64,000 bases of DNA from Turbatrix aceti. Lineage: Eukaryota; Nematoda; Chromadorea; Rhabditida; Panagrolaimidae. Both the position numbers and the translations under genes were made by a program. The stretch lies in the NCBI GenBank assembly GCA_963969345.1, contig OZ017770.1, positions 1,807,246 through 1,871,245 of the forward strand. Reading direction: 5' to 3'. Under the pieces are notes generated by a model. It was not told where the DNA came from and ran no database searches. It was given only the letters and a program-made list of their open reading frames with translations. The stretch's first letter is position 1. The number at the start of each line of letters is the position of its first letter. Positions 35,558 to 47,700 of this stretch are shown here, in pieces.

Positions 35558-36720
35558 CTTGAGCACTGCTGTTCTTTAAAGATCGTTGGTGACTTTTCTT
35601 GCGCATCTTCTGCTTGCCAGCTAGACGAACACAGGCGCGATAAGGTGCGACATAGATTGTGCCACATGTGTGGTCGTCCTGAAAGATTCAAGTGTCGCCT
35701 GGTCAGCGAGTGACCAGTGCTGTTGTCTGTCTTGTATTTTTTCACACTGCTTGATTTATTTTGCAAACTGTGTCGATTAGTAGTTGTTTCAAACATTGTA
35801 TCCAAAAACCTGCATGTTGCACTATTTTCGATTTTTGGTTAAATTCAAATCAAATATGAAAAAATGCATTTAATGTGTGTGTTTCCGACAAAGAATTGAT
35901 CTTCTCGGTTTTATATTATCAACATTTTCAGAACCTTCAGTCGTTAGTTAAATATATTTATAATACAGCAACGTCCTCACTGGTCAATGTCAATATATTT
36001 TTCCAACAACTTTCTGTCAATGCTGACTCTTTTCACGTGATGGTGATGCTGCAAGCCAACCAGCGGAGACGTAAAAGTTCATCTGCACCTTAGTATTTCC
36101 AGGATCTTCTATCGATCCCTTCTTTTGATCCGACGTTCGTCGCGTCAAAACAATAATGTCAGAGGACTATTTTAACGATTCACCGTTCACAAAAAACTAC
36201 GAACACCCGAAAACCAGTTCCACATGTTGAATAGCATTGCGTGAGACACGAACACTTCAAAGAACAAATTTTCAATTACGAATGCATGCACACCGCCACG
36301 AACTAGCACTATTGCTAGCTAATCTTTTTGGTTCAAAAAAATGCTCTGTCTAAGGAGTAACGAGATCATTAAGTCTGCGGTCTTTGAAATAATTTGATTT
36401 AATAATTCGCTCTTATAAGAAGGATTATGACAAATGTAAAAGTACAATGTAACTAAGTCAATATAAAGTTCATGCCACTCTAAAAGGTCAATCGTGTGCA
36501 CTTCCATGGAAAAGTACTTTCATCAAAGTGCATTCTGTCGGTGACGCTGATGCACTCATAGTAAGACTCGAAGCCGGGCGTAGCTACTCTCCTCCTCTCT
36601 TTTCCATCGTCAGTGTCGAAGGTTTGACGACGGGCAGCTGTCCGTGTTGCACTTTTTTCTCCAAAATCAATATACTAAGGCTGAAAGGACTTTCAGCGGC
36701 TTGCACTTTTTTATTCTAAC

Positions 36721-36737
36721 AATATATTTTTTCAGAA
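36721..36737 (+). promoter_or_regulatory. Candidate spliced-leader acceptor directly before a start codon
   Basis: TTTTTTCAG ends at 36735 with only AA before the ATG at 36738, the usual arrangement of nematode trans-splice sites. No upstream coding exon is seen. Confidence 0.5.
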
Positions 36738-37351
36738 ATGAATGAAGGTATAGTTTTGCTGTACATTTTTTTAATTAAAATAGTTTCCAATGCTTTTTAG
36801 GCCATTCTTTGCTTCAAGAATTACTTCTACAGGATGACGACGTTTCTACCGCTGATTCCACTTCGGGGGCCACGAGTTCGGGTGCCATGCAGCCACAGGC
36901 TCCAGCCCATTCAGGTCAACCTGGAATGCAGCTCGTGTATCAAGGCCAAGTAGTCACCATGCAGAATGGAGAACAAAGAACCGTGCAACAAAATGCGCAT
37001 ATTATTGGAGGTTTAATACAATTAGGAAAGTCGATAAACAATCCAAACTCGCTGCCACCACAGGTTTGTTTTTTGTTATTTACAATTTTGTCAGCTGTTT
37101 TTTATTTTTGTTTTTAGATCCTCGAAGACTTTAAGCAAAGGCTACAGAATGACCCTAACGTTCCGTGGGACGAAGAGCTGCCCGTAACCGATGAGATGAT
37201 CAGAAGCTATTATTTCCGTACTTTAGTATACGTAAGTTTTTTTTAAACAATTTAAAAAATCATTTAATTTATTCTCTATTTTTTCTAGGAAACATTCCGA
37301 GACTTCATCACTGAACGTCAGCTTGCAGAACAAGTAGAGCTTCCAATCTGA
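36738..37351 (+). CDS. Orphan 149-residue acidic protein
   Basis: Four exons (36738-36747, 36801-37063, 37118-37231, 37289-37351), total 450 nt in phase. The N-terminal half is acidic then Ser/Thr/Gln-rich and probably disordered (LLLQDDDVSTADSTSG). It is followed by a Gln-containing segment (QLVYQGQVVTMQNGEQ). The C-terminal half looks helical: DFKQRLQNDPNVPWDEELP, then TDEMIRSYYFRTLVYETF and RDFITERQLAEQVELPI. No signal peptide or membrane segment. The first coding exon has only 10 nt. I do not recognise the family; a small nuclear cofactor is a guess. AATAAA lies at 37543. Confidence 0.72.
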
Positions 37352-37694
37352 TGTTGTTCTTTTCAATTTGACATTATCCTGCTCCGGGAAGCTGTCTACC
37401 GTATGCATTCCATGTGAAGGACTATTTTTTTGTTTTTTTATGTTCGTTTTGCAACATGTCATGTATTTATCCAACCACCAGTAGTATGATTGCATGTTTG
37501 TGAAACGTGTGACAGTAACCCAGTGTAAAACCTTTTATTTAAAATAAAGGGCAACTTGCTTTATAATTTTGTCCGTTTAAGACAACATCGATGTTTGTTG
37601 AACACAAATTTAAAAAAAGCCGTGCGTTATTAGCAACCCATGTATCGAGGACAACAGAGACAATAACCCGCCCTCAAGTAAGCATTGTCCATAA
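37352..37694. other. Convergent 3' spacer
   Basis: 3' flanks of the 149-residue protein gene (AATAAA 37543-37548) and the MST kinase gene; nothing else seen. Confidence 0.5.
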
Positions 37695-39667
37695 TTATTG
37701 AGGTCTGGCAGTTTGCTTAGCCGTAATTGCGTCACTGATAGCCTGTCTCTTCGCTTGGTAGCGTGCCTTTAGCGCTCGGAGCTCTGCGTCCATCTCTTCG
37801 TCAAGTTGTTTTTTAGCTCTCAAAAGCTGTTCCGTAGACATACTAGCCAGCTGAAAGAGAGAAAATTAATTATCTTTTGCATAGAAAAGGAAACCTTACA
37901 TTGCTCAAATCGGATAAATAATTGCCATGAATCGGAACAGGTGTGCCGAATGTTCCGTACGCCCACGGATCGTCCGGGCCAGAAGTGAGTGATGATGACG
38001 TCGAATTTCCAGCTCCAATAGGTCCGTTGTCAGTGCCATAAGACTTATACGCTCCAAACGCTTGTGAATTTTTATCGAGAAGAGCCTTGCCCTGCTGCAC
38101 TTGTTGCTTAGCATAAGCAGGCGGCGGCGGCAACCCACCAGGCGACGCCGACTTATATTGTTGGAACATGTTTTGTTTAAGATTTTTAACGGTGTTGTCG
38201 TCATTTTCACTGAGAGACAGCCTTTCCATGGCAGTATTGAACTTAGGGGGTTGTTGAAGAGTATGCTGTACCATGGTGCCATCGTTCATGTCAGAGTCAA
38301 GGGTGAAGTTGACATCGTCGTCGTGCCGAATGAGAGTACCGCTATCATTTTCATCATCGGACATATATGTCTAAAGCAGCAAGTTAGTAATTAAAAGATC
38401 CATGGGATAAGTAAGCCTTACGTTGTCAGCTACGTTTGGATACTGAGCAAGTGCGTTCTGAGCGTCCTGAATCATTAATCGCACGACTTCTGGTCCGGCG
38501 GCGGATTTGATAAACACGTGCTGAAATAAATTTTAATTAAAAATCAATCTTTAGCCTAAGATGCGTCATACATTCAGAAGCACATCCGCTGGGGTTCGTT
38601 CTTCTGGACGTTTAACAAGACAATGTGCAATAAAATCGTTGAATTCATGAGACCACTCATCGGGGTGCTTCAGTGCTGGGGGAGATTCAGTGGGAATGAT
38701 AAATATTGCCCGCATTGGATGCATATCAGCATGAGGTGGACGACCTTCTGCCATTTCAATTGCAGTGATTCCAAGCGACCAGATGTCGGCTTTGGTGTCG
38801 TATCCGATCTCCTGGATAACTTCGGGGGAAATCCAAAAAGGAGTTCCAATGACAGTGTTTCTTTTTACAATGGTATCCGTGAGTTGCCCGGCCACTCCAA
38901 AGTCAGCTAGCTTAGCATGACCCATGGCAGTGAGTAAAATATTTCCCGCTTTGACGTCTCGATGGATCTTTTTGAGCTCATGAAGATAGCCAAGACCCAT
39001 CAACGTGTCCCGGATGATTGCACTCAGTTCTTGCTCATTCAATGTCTTTCGACGCCTTTTCATGATATCAGAAACAGATCCTGCGCTGCAGTATTCCATT
39101 ACAATCTGTAAAATATATTATATATAATTTCGATATTTTGAAATTATTTACCCATAAATTTGTATCTTCGAAATACGATCCGAAGTACTTGACAACGTAA
39201 CTGCTGTCGCATTGCTGCATGATAGTAACTTCTTTTACGATCTCTTTCAGATCAGTGTCCAGTGGAATTTTTTTAAGAGCAAGTACTTGTTTTGAGGTTT
39301 TGTGGATTGCTTTGTGCACTGAGCCGTAGGATCTATAAAAAATATGTGGCTCAACTTTAATGACTAATTAGTAATCGTTACCCTTCGCCGAGTTTGCTGA
39401 CAACCTGAAAGACATCGTCGAGAGGTTTTTCGAGCTCTTTTTCATGGAGTGTGAACGTCGCCCTATAAAACAACAATAAAAGGTAAGTACCTCACATAAA
39501 AACGGGATCATCAATGCCAGGAGGCCTTGTACTTACACGTCTGGGTCCTGTAGTCTTTGTGAATGATCAATAATGGAATTTAGCGCCGTAGCTGGTTGTT
39601 TTGACACAGAATTGTTTGCAGCGTTGGCAGTGCTGCTTCCCGATAGCGGAGATTGCATCGTCTGCAT
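37695..39667 (-). CDS. Hippo-pathway STE20 kinase MST1/2 ortholog
   Basis: Predicted 550 residues in seven exons (39667-39537, 39462-39382, 39332-39152, 39105-38572, 38520-38422, 38370-37900, 37850-37695), total 1,653 nt. A disordered start leads into a complete STE20 kinase domain: GEGSYGSV loop, LALKKI lysine, HRDVKAGNILL, DFGVAGQL, and the activation segment KRNTVIGTPFW with the MST autophosphorylation Thr. The APE motif reads SPE (FWISPEV). After a linker containing LPPPPAYA, the C-terminus is a SARAH domain (about 495-545: STEQLLRAKKQLDEEMDAEL) for dimerisation and SAV/RASSF binding. The kinase would phosphorylate LATS/WTS in growth control or act in apoptosis. An upstream exon may extend the N-terminus (39925-39875). 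Human MST1 is 487 residues, so this is somewhat longer. Confidence 0.94.
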
Positions 39668-39874
39668 CGGTACGGCTAAAGCAGTCTTTTAGCATACAAC
39701 AAGGAAAACGATCAATAAGAGCTGTGCGCTACCAAACAAAATCACGAAAAACAGAAAGAAGAAAAGAATTGTCAAAGTAAGCAACATAAGAATAAAATAA
39801 AACGTTGAACAAATATAACAAATCAACTGTGCATTGTGATAAGATACGGCTTCAAAAAGATAGTAACCTATTAC

Positions 39875-39925
39875 ATGCCGCTGAAGAGTTGACGACGTGG
39901 AAGGCGTTGACGAGTATTGACCCAT
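39875..39925 (-). CDS. Possible N-terminal exon of the MST kinase gene
   Basis: ATG at 39925 opens MGQYSSTPSTSSTLQRH before a GTAATA donor. It joins the kinase frame only if the acceptor is the CAG at 39663-39662, giving LQRH-TMQSPLSG; the better TTTAG at 39677 would put it out of frame and make the exon 5' UTR. MGQYSS fits an N-myristoylation signal. TATATAA lies 28 bp upstream on the same strand (39959-39953). Confidence 0.4.
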
Positions 39926-41019
39926 AGTTATGCAGTAGTGGTTAGACCGTCATTATATAAAGATGGTATAACACTTGACGTAAAATATAAATCTGGCTCG
40001 AGCTACACACGAATGCTGTAAAATTTATAAGCGTTATAAAAAAGCTAAAATATGCGTAAAATAAATTGATCGTACATTTTTTTGTTAGGAAAATGTTAAT
40101 CTACCAATGCCACACACAAAATTTGCAAAAACATTAAATCTTGTGGTGTGAAAATGGTAGTATAGTTCGAGTGAGAAGTAAGTGAACGCACTTCCTATTG
40201 ATTAGTACACGACTGGGTGGTGCGGCAACTGCCGGATTGTTGCATATAATAAAGTTCGCAGTCAAATCGATTAATTAATTGTTGTCGTCCGGTCTATAAA
40301 AAATGAAAAGCAGGAAAAATATCTCTTGGCTTAGTGGTGAGTGATGAATCAGCGGGCAGCAAACAACAGATTGCAGCTGCGACTAAAAGTTGCCGAATGT
40401 GTAGTGTAAAAAAAGCGAGAGCAAGAATTTTACGAAGGAAGACCCACTCAGGCTCGGTGCTTGTTCCTTGAAAGTTGAATGCGTTATAGCTTTGTAGAAT
40501 GCCTTTTTCAGCCGCATTTTCTCCTGCTACAAAGTTGCAGTTACCAAGGTGCATAACCATTGCTACTTTATATTATACAAAAACTATACGACTAAACAAC
40601 AAAAAAATGTGGCGTGTGTTTTTTTTAAACATCAACTTTAAAGAATTTATAAAGCTCAAAGAAGTCTGACAATTCTCTCAACTTCCGTGAGAAACACAAG
40701 TACGTAAAACAATGTTAAACCTAACACTAAAGTACACAGTTCACGATTAAAAACATGTGCTGATGGTCTTTTTACACTATTTCTGGTCACATCAATCAAA
40801 AAAAATATTCGGACGAACTCGTGCCGGGTTTGTGTTCAAAGTGGTTGAGAAAGTTAAAGACCGTATTTCGACCCCTTGTGTCCGACGTCTGGTTACACAC
40901 ACTAATTGATGATTTATGACTGATACTTTTTGATGTATCGCGGTCGTGATGTATCTCTTATATAAAGCGACTCAAAGAACTTTTTTTGCCAAACGTTGTA
41001 CAGAACAAGCGACACAATC
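39926..41019. other. Divergent spacer between MST kinase and small secreted gene
   Basis: About 1.1 kb between divergent genes, with a TATA box for each side (39953-39959 minus, 40959-40967 plus). An 88-codon ATG frame on minus (40560-40294) contains a hydrophobic stretch. The same frame reopens after a TTTATAG as a short Cys-containing peptide ending near 40194. A tiny secreted-peptide gene is possible but unproven. Confidence 0.4.
40959..40967 (+). promoter_or_regulatory. TATA box of the small secreted protein gene
   Basis: TATATAAAG lies 53 bp upstream of the ATG at 41020, leaving room for a start site and a 5' UTR of about 25-30 nt. Confidence 0.5.
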
Positions 41020-41445
41020 ATGAACATGAATACCGTTTCCGTTGTTCTACAAGTTTTTTGTAAGTTCTTTTTTCCCTTTTCATTATTTACAATCTTATCA
41101 TACCATTTTTTAGTTATATGTTTGGTCATCGTTGACGGAAGATCACTTCTCGATATGTATCGAACCATGCATCGTGTAGATTTCGACAACGAATTGGACT
41201 TGAAAGAAATCACGCTGCCTCAAGTCAGAAGTGCAGTACTTAAACAAGCTCCTGCAAGTGATAGCCCCTCATTTGTTCCCGTTGCTCCTCCACCAGTGCC
41301 GATGAATTCCGTGAAATCCCTGACACGGTCACTCGGCATTTCCAACAGCCATGTTGTAGCGGCAGTTCAAAAAACCGCTCCGGGAGATCTGCCACTGTCC
41401 AAAAAAGTATCATCCATTATCAATAATATACGACACAAACAGTAA
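41020..41445 (+). CDS. Small secreted protein, possible peptide precursor
   Basis: Predicted 123 residues in two exons (41020-41059, 41114-41445), phase consistent. Residues 1-22 are a signal peptide (TVSVVLQVFFICLVIVDG). The mature part of about 100 residues has no cysteine. It starts RSLLDMYRTMHRVDFDNELD, then a Pro/Val-rich middle (VPVAPPPVPM), then a helical tail (VSSIINNIRHKQ) after the dibasic pair KK. No repeated peptide units or amidation Gly-Lys-Arg sites are seen, so a neuropeptide precursor is only one option. AATAAA at 41577. Function unknown. Confidence 0.7.
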   Translation: MNMNTVSVVLQVFCKFFFPFSLFTILSYHFLVICLVIVDGRSLLDMYRTMHRVDFDNELDLKEITLPQVRSAVLKQAPASDSPSFVPVAPPPVPMNSVKSLTRSLGISNSHVVAAVQKTAPGDLPLSKKVSSIINNIRHKQ

Positions 41446-41798
41446 CCATAAATTTTTGTGTTTTGGTTTTTGACGAGTCGATCCGACATAAATCACGATC
41501 TCATGTCAGCATCACAGCCTTCCGAGAAATCGTACGATCGGAACCCATCATAGCGGTTTGCATCTCTTCATTACACAATAAACTGTATTTATTATTATTT
41601 GTAAATAAACATTTGTATATATAAACTCTATGAAAGCACCGATTGTTGGTACATTGAGTAACGCAGGAGCAAATTATTACGGGGTGAAGGGAAGTTGAAA
41701 GGCACTAAATCTGAACGGGAGAACGAGAGCCATTCTCTGAGTGACTAAAAATAAATTACGTTAAAAACGTATATAAACAGAACAAAAACAAAACACCG
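41446..41798. other. Convergent 3' spacer
   Basis: Holds the AATAAA (41577) of the small secreted gene and the 3' flank of the cadherin gene. Nothing else seen. Confidence 0.5.
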
Positions 41799-44700
41799 CT
41801 ACCTAGATGGCGAAAATGATGGCAGGCTGCGATCGTATTGAGATTCAGCAAAATATATCCCAGAAGATGTTAACAGCGAAGCACGCGAATGTGAACTACG
41901 AGTAAGCAAGTAAAAAATAAGCAAAAAAAATAAATGAAAAACTTACGATAATTTGAGTTCTTCAACGGGTGTAGGCAATGTTTGGTTGGCTAAAATTGTC
42001 TGCGCCGTGCGACGAGAAATGAGTTCAACATCGTAGGGCCGAGGACCGTTGGTCGAGATATCGATCATGTACTCCTGAGCTGCTTTTTCTGTTTTTCGGC
42101 TAAAATGATTTTTTGGTTATTGTAGTTATTCTAACTGGTGCATTACTTTTTGCAAATTTTGATCAGGACGCAGAGTGTAATGCAGGCTGTCAGAATGAGT
42201 ATAAAGCTGATCACAATAAGCGAAATTTCCCAGTTGGAAACCTGAAATCCTGTTCCAACGTTGGGCAGCGACACATCGATAAGAGAAAGTTGCGATGACT
42301 TTTGTAGAGATGGCGACACATCGTCTAGCATCTTCTTCAACTCATCTGCATGAAGTGGCTCATGTGTATCCTTCTGTAGCGCGTACACCAACAAATGCGA
42401 TTTCATGGGATCGAATCTGTTGTCTTCTGTCCTGAAGGCTTGCTTCACCAACACACGAGTGACAAGGTTAAGTGATTGGCTGAGTTCCAAGCCAACGGAA
42501 TTCTCATTGATATTGTCGTATGATTTGTTGCTGGCCAGAATGACGATATTGTGGCCAAGCATGAGCGGGAAGATTTTGAGTGGTGCTGATGTTTGGTGCA
42601 GGCCATCGGTGACCTTGGCAGTAAGTTCAAACTTCTCGACATCCGTGAATTCCAAACTCTTGAGAAGGGTAACCGATCCGTTTTGTGAATCGACAGCAAA
42701 GTATCCTTCGCTGTTTTCGATGGAGTACGTCAGCTGTGGAGCTTCGTCAATGTCTGTAGCCTGAATTCGATCAATGCTCTGGTCGACCGGAAGTTGCCAG
42801 TCAACTACGAAGACGTATTCTCCCAAGCTGTTCAACCGTGTGAACTGTGGGGCGTTGTCGTTCTCATCGGTCACGCGAATCACGATCAACGCTTGATTTT
42901 CTGACAGCTTGCTGCGCGCGTCTAAAAATTTAACACGTTGTTCAAGTTAATGTTCTTGCGCAAAAATGTGCTTACATTCAACAATTGGCGGTGTCTGACG
43001 GCTCGCTCGAACCACATTTTCATCACCAGCATTGAGCAGTGTAATGTTTACTACAATGAAGTGCAACGTTCTGTTTTCACGATCTAGTGGTTTCGTGACG
43101 TAGAGTTCTCCGGTGTTTTCGTTTATCTCAAACGCATCTGATCCCTGGTGGATGTAATAGACAACCTGGGATCCAGCTGGCGCATTTTGGCATTGGGAAT
43201 CGACGGCAACCAGTAATCTGCGTTCCGGTGTGTTTTCAGGAATCTCAGCGTTGTATACTTTGTTTGTAAATCGGCAGCCCTGTTCCGTGTTGTCTTGGAA
43301 CCGTGAAGATGGAGAAGTGGTTAAAACTGGTTTACCTCGTAGCGAAATAGTCAACTGCAAAGTTTTTGTTCGAAAATTTTTTTTGCAAATTTAGTAGTGT
43401 TACCTGAGCACTTGTGGATTCATCCGCATTGTTTGTAGCCGTAAGATTCAACCGGTAATCCCTGTTTCTTTCGTTGTCAAATGGATCTCGACCAAGCGTG
43501 ACAACACCGTGGTCATCGACCACAAATAAGTCAGAATACGAGTTTTCAAAAGCGTATGTCAAGTTTTGCAGTCCAGCTACCACCTGAATAACATAATCTC
43601 CGCGTTGAGCGCCTTCAGCCAAATCCGCGCTGTATTCGGCTTCCTTGAACTGTGGTTCGGTTGCTTGTGATGAGTATAGTTCAACGTCAAAGGCGTGGGT
43701 CGTCTTCAGTGCCGGCCTGCCGCCATCGGTCGCCACAACAGCGAGGGACAACTTATCGGGAATGTTAGTAGGCAGCTCTTGCTTGAGAGTGACAACGCCA
43801 GAATCAGATATCGAAAAGAATTCTGAGAATTTGCCTTGAAGAACGTATTCTACGTCTCCCAATTTGCCGTCGTCGCGGTCAATTGCACTGAAGTTGGCGA
43901 CCACAGCTCCCGCAGGGGCAGTAGTAGACAGTCCAACAACGCGATCGACTTTGACAAATTCAGGGGCATTGTCGTTGACGTCGAGGATGTCAACTTCGAC
44001 AATGGCACTTGCGGGTGAATCCGGCGCGCTTGGTGAAAAAGCGTAGACCACAAATTCATAGACAGGAACTGTTTCGCGATCAAGCTCGCCATAGACAATG
44101 ACGTCTCCGTTGTCTTCGCGAATAGTGAACGGCAGAGAGGAGTTAGTAGCTGCTGCAAGGTCGATGTGATATGTCGTACCGGAAGGCAGGTCTTGACTAA
44201 GAGGGAACGGCTTGAGAGCTAGCACCTTGCCACCACTTCCGTATTTCCCTTCGGGCAAAACAGCAGTAAAGTGATTCGACGCAAACTCAATTTCCGTGGT
44301 TTCTTCAACGGATGATGAAGTTGATGCGGTTACTGTGTCGTCGTTGAAAACAGTGGGTGTGATGCTGTCAACAGGCGAGTCGTCTTGCACTGTCGACAAC
44401 CGAATGTTCGAATCTGTTGGTTTAGTTTCCAAAACTGGAATTGTGGAAACACTAATTTCTTCAGATTCTGCTGAAGCTGGTGACGTTTCCTGATTTGAAA
44501 CAGTATCCACCGTCGTCTCCGTTTCCGAGGAATCAGTTGCAATCGAATCCTGGGTCGATGTGTAAGTATCCTTTCCGTTGACAGCTTCCATTGTGCTTGT
44601 TTCCCATAAGAAGATATTTTCCTGGCTGGTGGACGACGAACCAAAGACTGACAACGTGACAGACACTTCGGCAAAATCCTTTAATCTTGGGTCCCCGACA

Positions 44701-47700
44701 TCCGTAGCCGTGACATTCAAAACAAATTCTTGGAGCTCAATAGATGATTCTGGAAGGTTGACGAGCACAAGATCATTTGTTCTAGGACGAATCGAAAAGT
44801 ATCGACGTGAATCAACAGGGGAAATTTCCAGACTAACAGGTCTGTTGTTGACAAGGTCTAATTTGCCCACCACAGCGCCAGGCTGTGCGTCATCGACCAC
44901 AAAATTGTATGTTTTGTGACCAAAGATGTTTGGAGTCAATGTTCTCGGTGTGGACAATTCACGAATAGTTTCCTGAGGCTTTACTGATGTAGTTTCCTCA
45001 AAATGAACAAGCGATTTTGTTTCGATGATAAATTTGTCTTCAACGACATGCGATGTCTTTTCTCCGTTCCTAAAAAAATAAAAATTAATTAATTTTTTTT
45101 AAACAAAAACATACTTCAAAGCCGTAGCCTTGACCTGAACCTCGTATTTTCCAGGTTGCAGAGAAGACGAGGGCGACGAGAGCATGACATCACCGGTGTG
45201 TGAATCAATGTAAAATAGACCACCCGGGTTCTGTGTAATTTCGTAGTACATCTCATTGCTACCAGTCGTTGGTTCAACTTTAGCAGATAGCAAAACGTCA
45301 TTCAAGTTTTCACTTGTCACTGTAATTGGCGTTTTCGGATTGTTGGTAAACTGCAGATGACTTTTGTCCATCGCCTTTGAAAAGTCAACGTGAACGTTAG
45401 TCATTATGTGTTCTTCAGGATTGTCGAGGTTGATCAATTCTACGTTGACAGTGCGTTCACGATCGGCCATAGACATTGGTGACAGAATTTCGAGTTCAGC
45501 AAGAGTTTCGTTGATTTCATTGAGTCCAAACGCGTGATCGTCGTTGCCATCGGTGATTTCAAATTGCCATCTTGAATTCGGAAGTCCAAAGATAGAGAAT
45601 TTGTCTCCAGGTGGCGTTAGAGAATCGGGTTCCCATTTTTGTTCGAATTGACGGACCTGAGGTGTTGACTTGTCGTCAAGGCGAACGTAAATACTGACAA
45701 CCACTTCGCTCTAAAAACGAAAAAAAAAATTTTGCGCAAAATCAATTAGAAAACATACGCTGTGTCCAACAAAGTCCGAAGCTTGAACAATCATTTCATA
45801 AATTCCGTCTCTAAATTCTTCTCCGGGTTTCTTGACAATAGTGCCATTACTCTGGATATCGACAATCTGGGTAGCCGGACCACTGCGATCAATAATCTCA
45901 TACTTCACCTTGCCTCGGTCAGAGAAATCCTCATCGATAGCGACGACTCGGCCAATAACCTCGTTATCAGCAGGCTGATGACGAATTTCAAAATCGTACT
46001 GATCTTCCATGAAGATCGGTGCAAATTCATTTTCGTCTTCAACTTTGATTTGGACTTTTGCAGTTGCACGCTGGCTGCCAGCAACAGCCACAACATTTAT
46101 CTCGACAATGCCTTGAGTGGCCGGGGGCAGTTCTTCCAAATCAATGGTTTTCTTGAGGTAAAGTTCACCTCGTGTGTTGATGGCAAACAAACTATTTGCA
46201 GGCTCCACAAAGTACTGTACGCTTTCCATGTTTTGAGCATTCTGAACCTCAATAGCGGGTTCAAGTGTAGTTCCTTGCTGTTTGTTTTCTGCGATAACAA
46301 AACGGTACAACTTGGCTGGGAAGGCGAGGGTTGTGGCAAAGTCGACCAACACAAGAGTTACGCCGACATCCGAGTAGAACTGAGGATGATCAATGTTGCG
46401 CGCTCTAATGACGACAAAAACTTGGTTCGAAGAATCGAATGATGCCATAAATTCTTCAAAAACGGTAAGCTGTCCAGTCATTTTGTCCACTTGAATTCCA
46501 CGAGGCAGCTTTTCAGCTTGGAAAAGACTGTATTCAATGTGTCCGGAAGCAATGGTCGCGTTCAGTGGATCGAGTTTGATAGGGAAAGCAGCGTTGGTTG
46601 GCACTTGCATTTCATAGCTCAGGCTTTCGAACACCGGATACTTGTTTCTGTCCGTCATGACAATGATTTCCATGTTATGAGTAGCATTGAATCTCGTTCC
46701 TGGTATGAAAGCTTTCAGAGTAATTGGGAAGCGTCCTTGTTGAAGCGCACGCTTCACCTGAAGACTGCCGGTGTTGGGAGGAATGCCAAAGAGGTCGACT
46801 TCTGTAGATTGCTCAATCGCGTACCGGACGCGATGATTGATCTCCTCATTCGTTGTCTTCGCGGCGACAACGATGATTTCAGTGCCGATTTGTTTTTCGC
46901 TGGAGATGAAAACAGTCTTTGGCAGAGGCACAAATTCCAAGTCTTCGGTCTGGACATCGGCAAAACGAAGCATGACGACCGTTTCGGCCTTTCGGGGAAA
47001 AGTGGGGGACTGATCTGCGGCTTCCACAACAAATTGAATCAAAGGACCGTCGACATCTGCCCGGATCAGGACTTTTGAATTAATTTCACCGTTTAGGGGA
47101 TCAATCGATAGCAATTGGTGCACTCGGTTTTGGCGAGAGTCGGTAGATTCCGCAATGCTGTAGCGAATTTCGCCGTTTTCGCCGACGTCTGCGTCAGTGG
47201 CTTGCAGAGTTATAATTTTGGTATTTGCAGGCACAATTGAGGGAAGAGTGACTTCATAACGGAACTAAAAATAATTTTAATTCCTTTTAAATTTTTGTTA
47301 AAAAAAGTGACTTACGTCTCTGAAAACAGGTGCATTGGGGTTCTGATTTTCAGTTCCAACAATGACGACAACATTTGTAGACGAACTAAGAGGAGGATCA
47401 CCTTCATCTGTTGCCACCACTTTCAGATTGTATCGAATGTTTTCCTTGAGTTTAGAGTTCTCGCCGATAAACTTCAACAGTCCAGAGTCTTCGTCCAGCG
47501 AAAACCGACCATTTCCATTCGTTTCTAGCTCATAATGCAGCTGGGCGTTAACTCCCTGATCAGCATCCGAAGCTTTGATGGTTACTAGATCAGTACCTGG
47601 CTCAATGTCTGTGGAAATTGTAATTTTGTACTGTTCAAAAACCGGTGCGTTATCATTGATATCCGTGACAACGATAGCGGCTTGCGTTTCGCCGCAGAGG

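Larger units (their letters stand above)
34300..36737. other. Spacer with hairpin and poly-C tract
   Basis: Non-coding as far as I can see. It contains a 13-nt C run at about 35102-35114 and a perfect 18-bp inverted repeat with an 8-nt loop at 35514-35557. A GC-moderate stretch at 35570-35720 follows the hairpin and is open in two frames (ending CHMCGRPERFKC on plus), but no exon model is supported. Confidence 0.45.

Noticed and set aside
45762..46442. 226-codon plus-strand open frame
   Set aside because: Exactly antisense to a large cadherin exon that has clear repeat motifs and splice sites; a shadow frame.
46491..47078. 195-codon plus-strand open frame
   Set aside because: Antisense to the same cadherin exon; no domain.
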